The notes under the pieces were generated by a model that did not search any database, was not told the DNA's origin, and saw only the letters and a list, made by a program, of their open reading frames with translations. Positions 1-7,238 of a stretch of 64,000 nucleotides of DNA are shown piece by piece; the stretch's first letter is position 1, and every line of letters starts with the position of its first letter. The DNA is from Streptomyces cinnabarinus. GTDB lineage: Bacteria > Actinomycetota > Actinomycetes > Streptomycetales > Streptomycetaceae. Position numbers and translations under genes: made by a program. The stretch spans positions 1,178,001 through 1,242,000 of the forward strand of contig NZ_CP114413.1 of the NCBI RefSeq assembly GCF_027270315.1. Reading direction: 5' to 3'.

Positions 1-825
1 GATGTCGGCGCAGGAGCGGAGTTCGTGCAGGAGCGGGTGCGGGGTGTCGTCCGTCTCCGCGAACAGCCTCCGCAGGCGTGCCGCCTCCACGGCGGCGCGT
101 TGGCGTACGTCGGCGTCGCCCGGGTCCAGCCGGCGTTCCGTCAGACCACGCAGCAGCGGTTCCACTCGGCCGCGCAGATGCTCGTACCGACGCCGGCGTT
201 CGGCGTGCACGGCCTCGTCGGCGGCGGCCCGGGCGAGGTGCTCCGCGTGTGCCGCGGCGGCCTCGGTGGCTTCCCTGGCACCGCTGTTGAGCTGCCGGGC
301 CAGGTACGCGAAAGTGAGCTGGATACCGGCGGTGGTGTACACCGCTGCCAGCAGACGGGAGACGGTGACATGGCCGAGCGCGCCGTCGGCGGCCAGGAAG
401 CCCACCGTGACAGCCGTGTTCGCGACCAGCAGGGTGATCAGCTCCCACAGCGGGCGCTGCATCAGCAGCAGTACGCCGAACCAGCCCACGGTGTTCCACG
501 CCCAGCTCGCGTCACCGATCGCCTCACCCGGCGCGTACGTGGCGGTCGCGACGACACCGGCGGCCAGCGCCGCCCCCGCGAGCAGCCGCGCGGTGCGTGC
601 GCCGAGCGCGGAGCGCAGCAGCAGGACGGAACCGGCGGTCTGGATCACCACGAGGGCCAGCCAGGCGCCCGCGACGGCGGCCTGCGGCTCGTACGTCGGC
701 CAGTTCCTGAGGATCAGCAGCGTGTCCAGACCCAGGTGCCAGATGCCGACGATCGCCACTACCCCGATATTGACGGCTGTGGCGAAGCGCGAGGCGACCA
801 TGTCTCTGACGACGCCGGCGCTCAT
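1..825 (-). CDS. Membrane sensor-kinase-like protein, 3' part missing (runs off left edge)
   Basis: Only the N-terminal 275 residues are visible; the frame opens at ATG 825-823 and is still open at base 1. The first ~150 residues form about five or six hydrophobic membrane segments (for example VNIGVVAIVGIWHLG and AGSVLLLRSAL). An Ala/Glu/Arg-rich helical linker follows, then a dimerisation-like stretch near residue 214 (YEHLRGRVEPLLRGL). The upstream partner has the canonical histidine LLHDTVLATL at this place; here no histidine followed by Asp is seen, so this copy may not autophosphorylate. The start overlaps the stop of the upstream kinase gene by four bases (ATGA), so the two are translationally coupled. 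A HATPase domain and a LuxR-type response regulator would be expected beyond the edge. Family assignment rests on context and topology and is moderate. Confidence 0.7.
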   Translation of the reverse strand, partial: MSAGVVRDMVASRFATAVNIGVVAIVGIWHLGLDTLLILRNWPTYEPQAAVAGAWLALVVIQTAGSVLLLRSALGARTARLLAGAALAAGVVATATYAPGEAIGDASWAWNTVGWFGVLLLMQRPLWELITLLVANTAVTVGFLAADGALGHVTVSRLLAAVYTTAGIQLTFAYLARQLNSGAREATEAAAAHAEHLARAAADEAVHAERRRRYEHLRGRVEPLLRGLTERRLDPGDADVRQRAAVEAARLRRLFAETDDTPHPLLHELRSCADI

Positions 826-2054
826 GGTTCCCACCTCAGCACGACCCGGGTTCCGGCCCCGGCGGACGAAACCACTCGGGCGCTGCCGCCGACGGCCCGC
901 ATCCGGCCGTGGACCGATTCCCGCAGACCGCGCCGGTGAGGAGGAACAGCCGCCGGGTCGAACCCGGCTCCGCCGTCGCGGACTTCGACGGTGGCGCCCT
1001 GCCCGACGCGTCGGACCGAGACCCGGGCGGCGCGCGTGTCCCCGTGCAGGGCCACATTGGCCAGGGCCTCGGCGGCTCCCTGCGAGAAGGCGGCCACGAC
1101 CTCGTGGGGGAGGTCCAGCGGCGGCACGTCGAACTCGATGTCCAGTGGTGGAAGGCCGACGTGGCGCGTCAGTACGGCGGTGCGCAGCGCGACATCCAGC
1201 GGTGCGGGATGGTGCGCCACGCCGCGTGCCACGCCGGGGTGCGCCCGCAGGGCTTCGATGACGGCCAGGTCGGCCCCGGCCCGTTCCGGCAGCGCGGCGG
1301 AGTCACGGGTGATGCTGCCGGTACCCACCATGGTGAGCGTGGCGAGCACGGTGTCGTGCAGCAGTCGCTGCTGGTCCAGTTCATCAGCGCGGGCGGCGGA
1401 CCGGGCCCGCGCGGACGCACGCGCCGACGCCTCCTCGGCGAGTGCGAGATCCGCCCTGCGCGCTCCATGGCGCAGCAGCACCGCGACAGCGGCGGCGAGC
1501 AGTCCCTGGAGCACCAGGACGACGGAGGCCTCTCGTAACCCGGCGCCCATCGCGTGGGCCGCCGCGATGGCGAGTGCCGCGCCCATCGCCCAGGGCTGCC
1601 GCAGCGTGAACTGGGCGATGAAGACGCCTGTGCCGGCGACCATGTCGATCCATCCGGAGCCCGCTGACGCTTCCAGGACCTCGGCCGGGACGAGCCTGCC
1701 GTGTGCCAGACAGAGCACCACGACGACGACGGTGTCAGCGGCGCAGAGCCAGGGGTGCGGTCCCGGCCTGAACATCACCACGGTGAACAGGCCGCTCCAC
1801 ACCAGCAGTCCGACGACAGCGACCGTCACCCAGACCGGGCGTGCGGGCGGCGCGAAGCCGACCACGGCGACCAGGGCCGCTCCGACAGCGCTGGTCGCCC
1901 TCAGGACCGCGGACAGCCTTGCGGACTTGCGCTGAAGCTGGTGCTGGGCGGCCCCCAGGGGTAACCCGCCGCCCCCATCGGGCGAACTCCCCCCTCCATC
2001 GGGCGAACTTCCGCCTCCGCCCGGCCAGATGACGGCTTCGGCCGCAGTCCTCAT
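822..2054 (-). CDS. Membrane sensor histidine kinase (HisKA_3/HATPase type)
   Basis: 410 residues, ATG 2054 preceded by GGGGGAG. The N-terminus carries a Gly/Ser/Pro-rich tail with a duplicated heptapeptide, then about five membrane helices (residues ~45-190), an Ala/Arg-rich coiled coil, and the phospho-acceptor helix QQRLLHDTVLATLTMVG with His233. The C-terminal ATPase part has an N-box-like EALANVALHGDTRAARV and a G-box-like VRDGGAGFDP followed by RGLRESVHGRMRAVGG. This is the NarL-family kinase layout: ATP autophosphorylation on His, then transfer to a LuxR-type regulator. No regulator is visible, but the coupled downstream gene continues off the window. One leucine codon (bases 1536-1538, Leu173) is TTA, so translation may depend on the bldA tRNA. 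The signal sensed is unknown. Confidence 0.85.
   Translation of the reverse strand: MRTAAEAVIWPGGGGSSPDGGGSSPDGGGGLPLGAAQHQLQRKSARLSAVLRATSAVGAALVAVVGFAPPARPVWVTVAVVGLLVWSGLFTVVMFRPGPHPWLCAADTVVVVVLCLAHGRLVPAEVLEASAGSGWIDMVAGTGVFIAQFTLRQPWAMGAALAIAAAHAMGAGLREASVVLVLQGLLAAAVAVLLRHGARRADLALAEEASARASARARSAARADELDQQRLLHDTVLATLTMVGTGSITRDSAALPERAGADLAVIEALRAHPGVARGVAHHPAPLDVALRTAVLTRHVGLPPLDIEFDVPPLDLPHEVVAAFSQGAAEALANVALHGDTRAARVSVRRVGQGATVEVRDGGAGFDPAAVPPHRRGLRESVHGRMRAVGGSARVVSSAGAGTRVVLRWEP
1974..2015 (-). repeat. 21-bp tandem duplication in the kinase N-terminus
   Basis: Two adjacent 21-base units (1974-1994 and 1995-2015) share the core CCATCGGGCGAACT. They encode a doubled Gly-rich heptapeptide containing SSPDG just after the start of the kinase. 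The length is a multiple of three, so the frame is kept. It is probably a disordered cytoplasmic tail that varies in copy number. Confidence 0.75.
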
Positions 2055-2153
2055 GGTGTCTCCCCCGTTACCCCCGGGTCCCGATGGAACCCGCCGCTCA
2101 ACCTAAGTCACCGAGCGCGGGCGACGGGAGGTGCGCGCGGCATCTCGCCCCGT

Positions 2154-2173
2154 TGTCACGCGTTCGCGTGACA
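2154..2173. promoter_or_regulatory. Palindrome in the divergent kinase/lipase promoter region
   Basis: TGTCACGC, four bases (GTTC), then GCGTGACA: perfect 8-bp arms in the 219-bp gap between the divergently transcribed kinase and lipase genes. The symmetry and location suggest a binding site for a dimeric regulator; a short hairpin is the alternative. A second small dyad (GGGGAAATCCCC, 2223-2234) lies closer to the lipase start. No regulator can be assigned. Confidence 0.45.
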
Positions 2174-2273
2174 TGCCCATCACGGGTCCCGCCGCCTAGT
2201 GTCCAGAACCGGGACGTCCGACGGGGAAATCCCCAGTGTGGAATTCAACCCGATTACCTGGAGGGGTAGGGCT

Positions 2274-3191
2274 ATGCGAAGAGCCCGAAGTTCAACCAAG
2301 CTGTTCCTCAGCGCACTTCTCGCCATGGCGATCGCATTCGTGGCGGCGGCCCCGGCAAACGCCGCGCCGGCCCGGTCGAACGGCCGCGGCACAGTGATCT
2401 TTGTGCACGGATTCGATCCCGACGGCACGGCAGCGACCAACTGCCGGGAATACTGGTCGAGCGCGATCAACTACTTCAAGTCGAAGAGGTATACGGACAG
2501 CCAGCTGAAAACGTACAGCTACTACAAGAACAAGTCGGGTTCGGACGGCTGCACTTGGAGGTACAAGGACTCAGGTGGTTACGGGACGCGTGACACGTCC
2601 CTCACGGCGGTAGCCAGGAGTTTCGCCAACCGCGTCTACAACTCCTACTCCAGCGCCCCGTACGGCGGCCAGAAGGTCGACGTGGTCGCTCATTCCATGG
2701 GCGGCCTCGTGGTCCGCGCCGCGCTGTACCACGTCAAGAAGGGCACCGACGGCTTTCCGCCGTACCTCTATATCGAGGACGTTGTCACACTCGGCACGCC
2801 GCACAATGGGGCGAGCGGTGGTCAACTCGCCCTGTGCAACGCGGCCTACGGTTTCCCGGCGCAGTGCAAGCAAATGGCTCAAGGCAGCGACTTCCTCGAC
2901 AATCTTCCCGTGACTCCCAGCAAGTCGGCCATGGGAACGGACTGGACAGCGGTCTCGTCCTACGACGACTCGACGGTCTCCGCGAGTTCCGGAACGTGGA
3001 TCAGTGCGCAGCACAAGCTCCAGTACAACGACAGCGGAGACAAGGAGATCAGCCACACCGCGCTGAAGAGCCACAAGAACGGCACCTATCGCGCCCGAAT
3101 CAAGAACTCCGGTTCGTGGTCGTCCTATGCCGATCGGACAGCGCCGGTCGTGCGGGCGTACCAGGCCGTGTACTACAAGTCCACGCAGTAA
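2274..3191 (+). CDS. Secreted alpha/beta-hydrolase, triacylglycerol lipase/esterase type
   Basis: 305 residues from ATG 2274, chosen because GGAGGGG lies just upstream and a clean signal peptide follows (basic MRRARSSTK, hydrophobic core, cleavage after PANA, about residue 30). An in-frame earlier start would put 25 extra residues before the signal peptide. The mature protein has the oxyanion-loop motif FVHGF, the nucleophile elbow VVAHSMGG (Ser141), an acidic residue in SSYDDS (Asp231 or 232) and a histidine in ISHTAL (His261), which is the expected order of a lipase catalytic triad. Several Cys pairs fit an extracellular enzyme. It probably hydrolyses lipids or esters outside the cell. It is monocistronic: a strong hairpin follows the stop. 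Confidence 0.88.
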   Translation: MRRARSSTKLFLSALLAMAIAFVAAAPANAAPARSNGRGTVIFVHGFDPDGTAATNCREYWSSAINYFKSKRYTDSQLKTYSYYKNKSGSDGCTWRYKDSGGYGTRDTSLTAVARSFANRVYNSYSSAPYGGQKVDVVAHSMGGLVVRAALYHVKKGTDGFPPYLYIEDVVTLGTPHNGASGGQLALCNAAYGFPAQCKQMAQGSDFLDNLPVTPSKSAMGTDWTAVSSYDDSTVSASSGTWISAQHKLQYNDSGDKEISHTALKSHKNGTYRARIKNSGSWSSYADRTAPVVRAYQAVYYKSTQ

Positions 3192-3229
3192 CCGCGCAGC
3201 CGCCGCCACTTCGGTGACAGACCCCCCGT

Positions 3230-3264
3230 ACCGCCCGGACGCCACCCTGTGGAGTCCGGGCGGT
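3230..3264 (+). terminator. Hairpin terminator after the lipase gene
   Basis: ACCGCCCGGAC (3230-3240), a 13-base loop, then GTCCGGGCGGT (3254-3264): perfect 11-bp GC-rich arms 38 bp after the lipase stop. There is no T-tract, which is usual for actinomycete terminators. It isolates the lipase from the next operon. Confidence 0.8.
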
Positions 3265-3311
3265 GGTCGCGCCCCGAAACGATCTTGGTTCAGGACCTGC
3301 GCGAAACCCCC

Positions 3312-3342
3312 TTGCACAATGGTCAAGAGTCGTTGACCATTG
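3312..3342 (+). promoter_or_regulatory. Promoter with 10+10 bp operator palindrome for the ArsR/MFS operon
   Basis: CAATGGTCAA (3317-3326), GAGTCG, TTGACCATTG (3333-3342) is a perfect inverted repeat ending five bases before the regulator's ATG. A plausible -35 (TTGCAC, 3312-3317) and -10 (GACCAT, 3335-3340) are 17 bp apart, and the palindrome covers the spacer and the -10. The predicted transcription start falls at or next to ATG 3348, and no ribosome site is visible, so the message may be leaderless. The arrangement indicates autorepression by the ArsR-type protein encoded immediately downstream. Confidence 0.75.
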
Positions 3343-3347
3343 CTCGC

Positions 3348-3887
3348 ATGCCTACCGATGATCTTCCAGAGACGTTTCACGTCACCACGGACGAACAGCT
3401 GCGCGCCGTTTCCAACCTCACGCGTCACCGGATCATGGCCGTGCTCCGCTTCGAGCCGGCGACGATCACGCAGGTCGCCGAGCGGGTGGGCCTGGCGAAG
3501 GGGAGTTCGAGCTATCACGTGCGGCTGCTGGAACGGGCCGGTCTGGTGAAGGTGGTGCGGACGAGGAAGGTGCGGGGGGTCACCGAGCGGTACTACGCCA
3601 TGGCCGCACGGGCGATCGTGCTGCCGGATCCGGGTGAGGGAGGCCCGGATGTGCTGATGCGGCATGCCGTGGCCGACCTGGAGGCGTCGGCGGCGAATGG
3701 CGAGCGGCATGTGCGGATGGCGCATCTGCGGCTCACCGAGGAGCAGTTCGCCCAGCTGGGGGCGCGGCTCGAGGCGCTGGCGGACGAGTACCGGGCACTG
3801 TCCGATCCGTCGCTGCCGGACGCGTCACTGGTCTTCGCCCTGTTCCACCCGGCATCGCGCGGGCGGGCCGAGGGGGACACCAAGTGA
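3348..3887 (+). CDS. ArsR-family winged-helix transcriptional regulator
   Basis: 179 residues. The start at ATG 3348 is preferred because an upstream in-frame start would translate through the operator palindrome. The N-terminal half is a winged helix: LTRHRIMAVLRF, recognition region ITQVAERVGLAKGSSSYHVRLLERAGLV, wing VVRTRKVRGVTERYYA. The C-terminal half is helical, as in ArsR-like repressors that sense small molecules. It overlaps the MFS gene by four bases (GTGA), so regulator and exporter form one unit. The likely role is repression of its own operon until a toxic compound binds. No metal-binding Cys cluster is visible, so an organic ligand is more likely than arsenic. Confidence 0.88.
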   Translation: MPTDDLPETFHVTTDEQLRAVSNLTRHRIMAVLRFEPATITQVAERVGLAKGSSSYHVRLLERAGLVKVVRTRKVRGVTERYYAMAARAIVLPDPGEGGPDVLMRHAVADLEASAANGERHVRMAHLRLTEEQFAQLGARLEALADEYRALSDPSLPDASLVFALFHPASRGRAEGDTK

Positions 3888-5170
3888 CGTCAGACATACG
3901 AAAGTTGCCGACCGGGTTCGGACGGCTGTGGACCGCGCAGACGGTGTCCTCGCTCGGTGACGGCGTATCGCACGCCGCGCTGCCGCTGCTCGCGTTGACG
4001 CTGACGCGCGATCCGATGGCGCTCGCCGTCGTCACGGCCGCCGGAACGCTCCCGTGGCTGCTCTTCGGGGTGCTCGGCGGCGCGCTGGTGGACCGCTGGG
4101 ACCGCCGGCGCACCATGTGGGTCACGGACGCGGCGCGTGCGGCGCTGCTCGCGATACCGGCGGCCGCCGCCGGACTCGACGTGCTGAGCATCCCGCTGCT
4201 CGCGGCTGTCGCCTTCCTGCTGGGCCTTGGCGGGCTCTTCTTCGACACGGCCGCCACGGCCTATCTGCCGGACCTGCTCGGCCGTGACCCCGCCCTCCTG
4301 GAGCGCGCCAACTCCCGCCTGCGCGGGGCCCAGACAGCCATGTCCGGCTTCGCGGGGCCGCCGGCGGGCAGTGCCCTGCTCGCGCTCGGGCGGGCGGTGC
4401 CGCTGCTCGCCGACGCGGTCTCGTTCGCACTGTCCGCACTGCTCGTCCGGTCGCTTCCCGCGATGCCCCGGCCCATGCCGGAGATCCGCGAGTCACTGCT
4501 GCGGCAAGCGCGGGCCGGGGCCTCGTACGTCTTCGGGGACCGGTTGCTGCTCGGGCTCGCGCTGCGCCCGGCGGTCGGGAACATCGCCTTCCTCGCCGTG
4601 GAGACCGTCCTGGCCCTCTTCGCGCACGAGCGGCTCGGCATCGGCACCTTCGGCTTCGGCCTGCTCCTCACCGCGGAGGCCACCGGCGGTCTGCTCGGCG
4701 CGGCCATCGCCTCCCACCTCGGCCGACGACTGGGCACCGGCACCGCGCTGACCTGCACGGCCGCAGTCGAGGGGCTTGCCGTCCTGGGGCTGGCCGCCGC
4801 CCCGAACCCGTACGTCGCCGGCCTCGCGCTCGCCGTCTGCGGGGCCGGTATGGGCGCCACGATGGTGCTCGGGCCCTCCCTCCGCCAGGCGATCGTGCCC
4901 GCCCACCTGATGGGCCGGGTCGCCTCCACCTCCCGCATGCTCGCCATGTGCGCCGCCCCCATCGGCGCCTTCCTCGGCGGCTGGCTGGCCACCGCCTACG
5001 ACATCCGCACCCCGCTCTACGCCGCCGCCGGCCTCCTGCTGGCCATGACCGCCGTCACCGCGACCATGACCAGCAACCGCCGGGTCGAAGCGGCGCTGCG
5101 TGCCGCTTCCCGGGCCGATGATCCAGAGCACCCGCAATCCCCGGATCCTGTTCCGGAGCGGGCCGTCTAG
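3884..5170 (+). CDS. MFS efflux transporter
   Basis: 428 residues, GTG start overlapping the regulator stop, with GAGGGGG about eight bases upstream. There are about twelve hydrophobic segments. The motif-A-like loop GGALVDRWDRRRTMWV follows the second helix, and the family resembles the EntS/MFS_3 drug and siderophore exporters. Proton-driven export of a small toxic compound across the plasma membrane is expected. The upstream ArsR-type gene and its palindrome imply induction by the substrate. The last coding bases share CTAG with the end of the convergent ABC gene, leaving no room for a separate terminator. Confidence 0.88.
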   Translation: MTSDIRKLPTGFGRLWTAQTVSSLGDGVSHAALPLLALTLTRDPMALAVVTAAGTLPWLLFGVLGGALVDRWDRRRTMWVTDAARAALLAIPAAAAGLDVLSIPLLAAVAFLLGLGGLFFDTAATAYLPDLLGRDPALLERANSRLRGAQTAMSGFAGPPAGSALLALGRAVPLLADAVSFALSALLVRSLPAMPRPMPEIRESLLRQARAGASYVFGDRLLLGLALRPAVGNIAFLAVETVLALFAHERLGIGTFGFGLLLTAEATGGLLGAAIASHLGRRLGTGTALTCTAAVEGLAVLGLAAAPNPYVAGLALAVCGAGMGATMVLGPSLRQAIVPAHLMGRVASTSRMLAMCAAPIGAFLGGWLATAYDIRTPLYAAAGLLLAMTAVTATMTSNRRVEAALRAASRADDPEHPQSPDPVPERAV

Positions 5171-7041
5171 GGCTCCGCGAGGTTGCCCAGCCAGTGCCGG
5201 TCCTGGCTGGGTGGTCCCGTGTGTCCAGGGATTTCGAGGGCTTCCTCGGTGCTCTCACCGAGGAAGCCGCCCGACTGGTGCCGCCACAGCTTCGCGTAGG
5301 CGCCCTCCACCGCGAGGAGTTGCTCATGGGTGCCCTGCTCGACGACGTTGCCGCGGTCGAGGACGACGAGACTGTCCATGCCGGCGACGGTGCTCAGGCG
5401 GTGGGCGACCACGAGGGCCGTGCGTCCCTCCATCAGCCGCCACAGGGCGTCCTGGACGAGGAGTTCGCTCTCCGAGTCCAGCGCGCTGGTCGCCTCGTCG
5501 AGCAGGAGGATCGGCGCATCACGCAGGATCGCCCTGGCCAGGGCGACGCGTTGACGCTGACCGCCCGAGAGTTTGACTCCTCGCTCCCCCACCAAGGTGG
5601 CGAAGCCATCAGGGAGTTGTTCGGCGAACTCCGTGACGTGCGCGGCCGCGGCCGCCGCGTGGATCTCCGCGTCGGTGGCGCCGGGCCGGGCGAAGGCGAT
5701 GTTGTCCCGCAGGCTGCGGTGGAACATGGCGGGTTCCTGCGGGACGTAGGCGAACAGTGAGCGCAGAACGGTCTGGCGCAGCCGGCTGATGTCCTGACCG
5801 CCGATCAGGATGCGCCCGTCGTGAATGTCCGACATGCGCAGCAGGAGCCGGGTGAGCGTGGTCTTGCCGCCGCCGGACCTGCCGACCAGACCGATCCGCG
5901 CGCCCGCGGGCACGTCCAGGTCGAGCCCCTGGAAGATCGGGGTCGCACCCGCGTGGGCGAAGGTCACCGCCTCGAAGCAGATGCCGGTGTCCCGCGGTGC
6001 GAGCGGTTCGGGTTTCGCCGGGTCGAGCACGGTGGGCGGATCCAGCAGCAACTCCGTGAACTGCGCGGCCTCGGTCATCGAGCTCTCCAGACGCCGGTAG
6101 ATCTGGTTGAACTCGAACATGATCTGCGTGGCGTTGGAGTAGTAGGTGAAGGCGACGACGATCTCCTCGACCCCCTGGCCCGAACCGCCGAAGGCGATGG
6201 CGACCAACAGCCCCAGCACGTTGGTCAGCACGGACATGGGGGCCACCAACGTGTCGACGCGCAGATTGCCGTAGTCCCACGACCTCAGCGTCAGGCGCCG
6301 GGAGTCCGCGACACGGCTGCGGTGTTCGTCGGCCTCCCGTCGCTCGGCCGCGAACGCGCGGATCGTCTCCATGTTCATGAGGCTGTCGGCGACATGGCCG
6401 GAGACCCGGGCCATCGCCGCCTCACGGTCGTTCACGAGCCGCTGCCGACGGCGGATCAGCGGCGTCGCGGCCACCACGGTCAGCGCGATCATCGCCAGGA
6501 GGCCGACCACGAGCATCGGTTCATAGCTCCACAGCACCACGGCACCGAACGCCAGCGGGACGAGACTGCCCACGATCCGGTACGTCACCGTGTCGACGAA
6601 GTCCTCGAAGCGCTTGCCGTAGCTGAGCACCCGTTTGGTCAGCGAGCCGGCGAAGTTGTCGTGGAAGAACGCCGCGTCCTGGGCAAGGAGTTCATCCATC
6701 CCGCTCACATAGAGGTGCTCCATGCCGAGGGCGTCCACGCGGTTCAGGCAGTGCTGCCCGATCCGCCACACGATCTCCGCGAGCAGCAGCGTCACGGCGA
6801 AGCCCAGCACGTAGGGCAGTGCCGAGTTGAGGGTGACACCGCCGTCACCGGCTGCCTGTGCCGCCAGTTTGGCGATCAGCAGGGGAGCGACGTAGCGGGT
6901 GCCGATGTTGCCGATGGCCGGCAGCAGCATCGCGGGGATGGCGAGCCGTCGTAGTCGCAGCAGTTCCCGGCCGTAGCGGCGGAGCGCCAGAACGACCGCG
7001 CTCCTGCCCGGCGTGGGCCCTCGCGTCTCTGTTGTCCCCAT
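5167..7041 (-). CDS. ABC exporter, fused membrane and ATPase domains
   Basis: 624 residues from ATG 7041, preferred over the ORF start 20 codons upstream because GGGAG sits six bases before it. The N-terminal ~320 residues contain six membrane helices of the ABC-exporter type. The C-terminal ATPase domain has Walker A GRSGGGKTTL (about residue 385), Q-loop YVPQEPAMFHRSL, signature KLSGGQRQRVALARAIL (about 490), Walker B ILLLDEATSALDSE and the switch histidine VVAHRLSTV. Such half-transporters work as dimers. No second half-transporter gene is adjacent, so a homodimer is likely. The substrate is unknown. The stop is embedded in CTAG shared with the convergent MFS gene. Confidence 0.9.
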   Translation of the reverse strand: MGTTETRGPTPGRSAVVLALRRYGRELLRLRRLAIPAMLLPAIGNIGTRYVAPLLIAKLAAQAAGDGGVTLNSALPYVLGFAVTLLLAEIVWRIGQHCLNRVDALGMEHLYVSGMDELLAQDAAFFHDNFAGSLTKRVLSYGKRFEDFVDTVTYRIVGSLVPLAFGAVVLWSYEPMLVVGLLAMIALTVVAATPLIRRRQRLVNDREAAMARVSGHVADSLMNMETIRAFAAERREADEHRSRVADSRRLTLRSWDYGNLRVDTLVAPMSVLTNVLGLLVAIAFGGSGQGVEEIVVAFTYYSNATQIMFEFNQIYRRLESSMTEAAQFTELLLDPPTVLDPAKPEPLAPRDTGICFEAVTFAHAGATPIFQGLDLDVPAGARIGLVGRSGGGKTTLTRLLLRMSDIHDGRILIGGQDISRLRQTVLRSLFAYVPQEPAMFHRSLRDNIAFARPGATDAEIHAAAAAAHVTEFAEQLPDGFATLVGERGVKLSGGQRQRVALARAILRDAPILLLDEATSALDSESELLVQDALWRLMEGRTALVVAHRLSTVAGMDSLVVLDRGNVVEQGTHEQLLAVEGAYAKLWRHQSGGFLGESTEEALEIPGHTGPPSQDRHWLGNLAEP

Positions 7042-7238
7042 GACACTCCCGTCGGTCGGAAGTCGGAAGTGTCCCGTCAAGGGCGGTTTCAGTCCAGGCA
7101 ATTAACGCGGAACGGCGATAATCGGACACCCACTTCGTCATCATCAAGGATGAGTTCGTCCCGTACAGCCAACGCACAGCGTCCGTTCCGCCTCATCCCC
7201 AGCAGCGGGGACAACCGCACGGAACGAAAGGACGCGAT

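Noticed and set aside
2..1261. Plus-strand frames at the left edge
   Set aside because: Arg/Ser-rich shadows; the minus strand holds two membrane kinases linked by an ATGA overlap.
7117..7122. GATAAT as a -10 box for the PAD gene
   Set aside because: No acceptable -35 at 16-19 bp; left unannotated.
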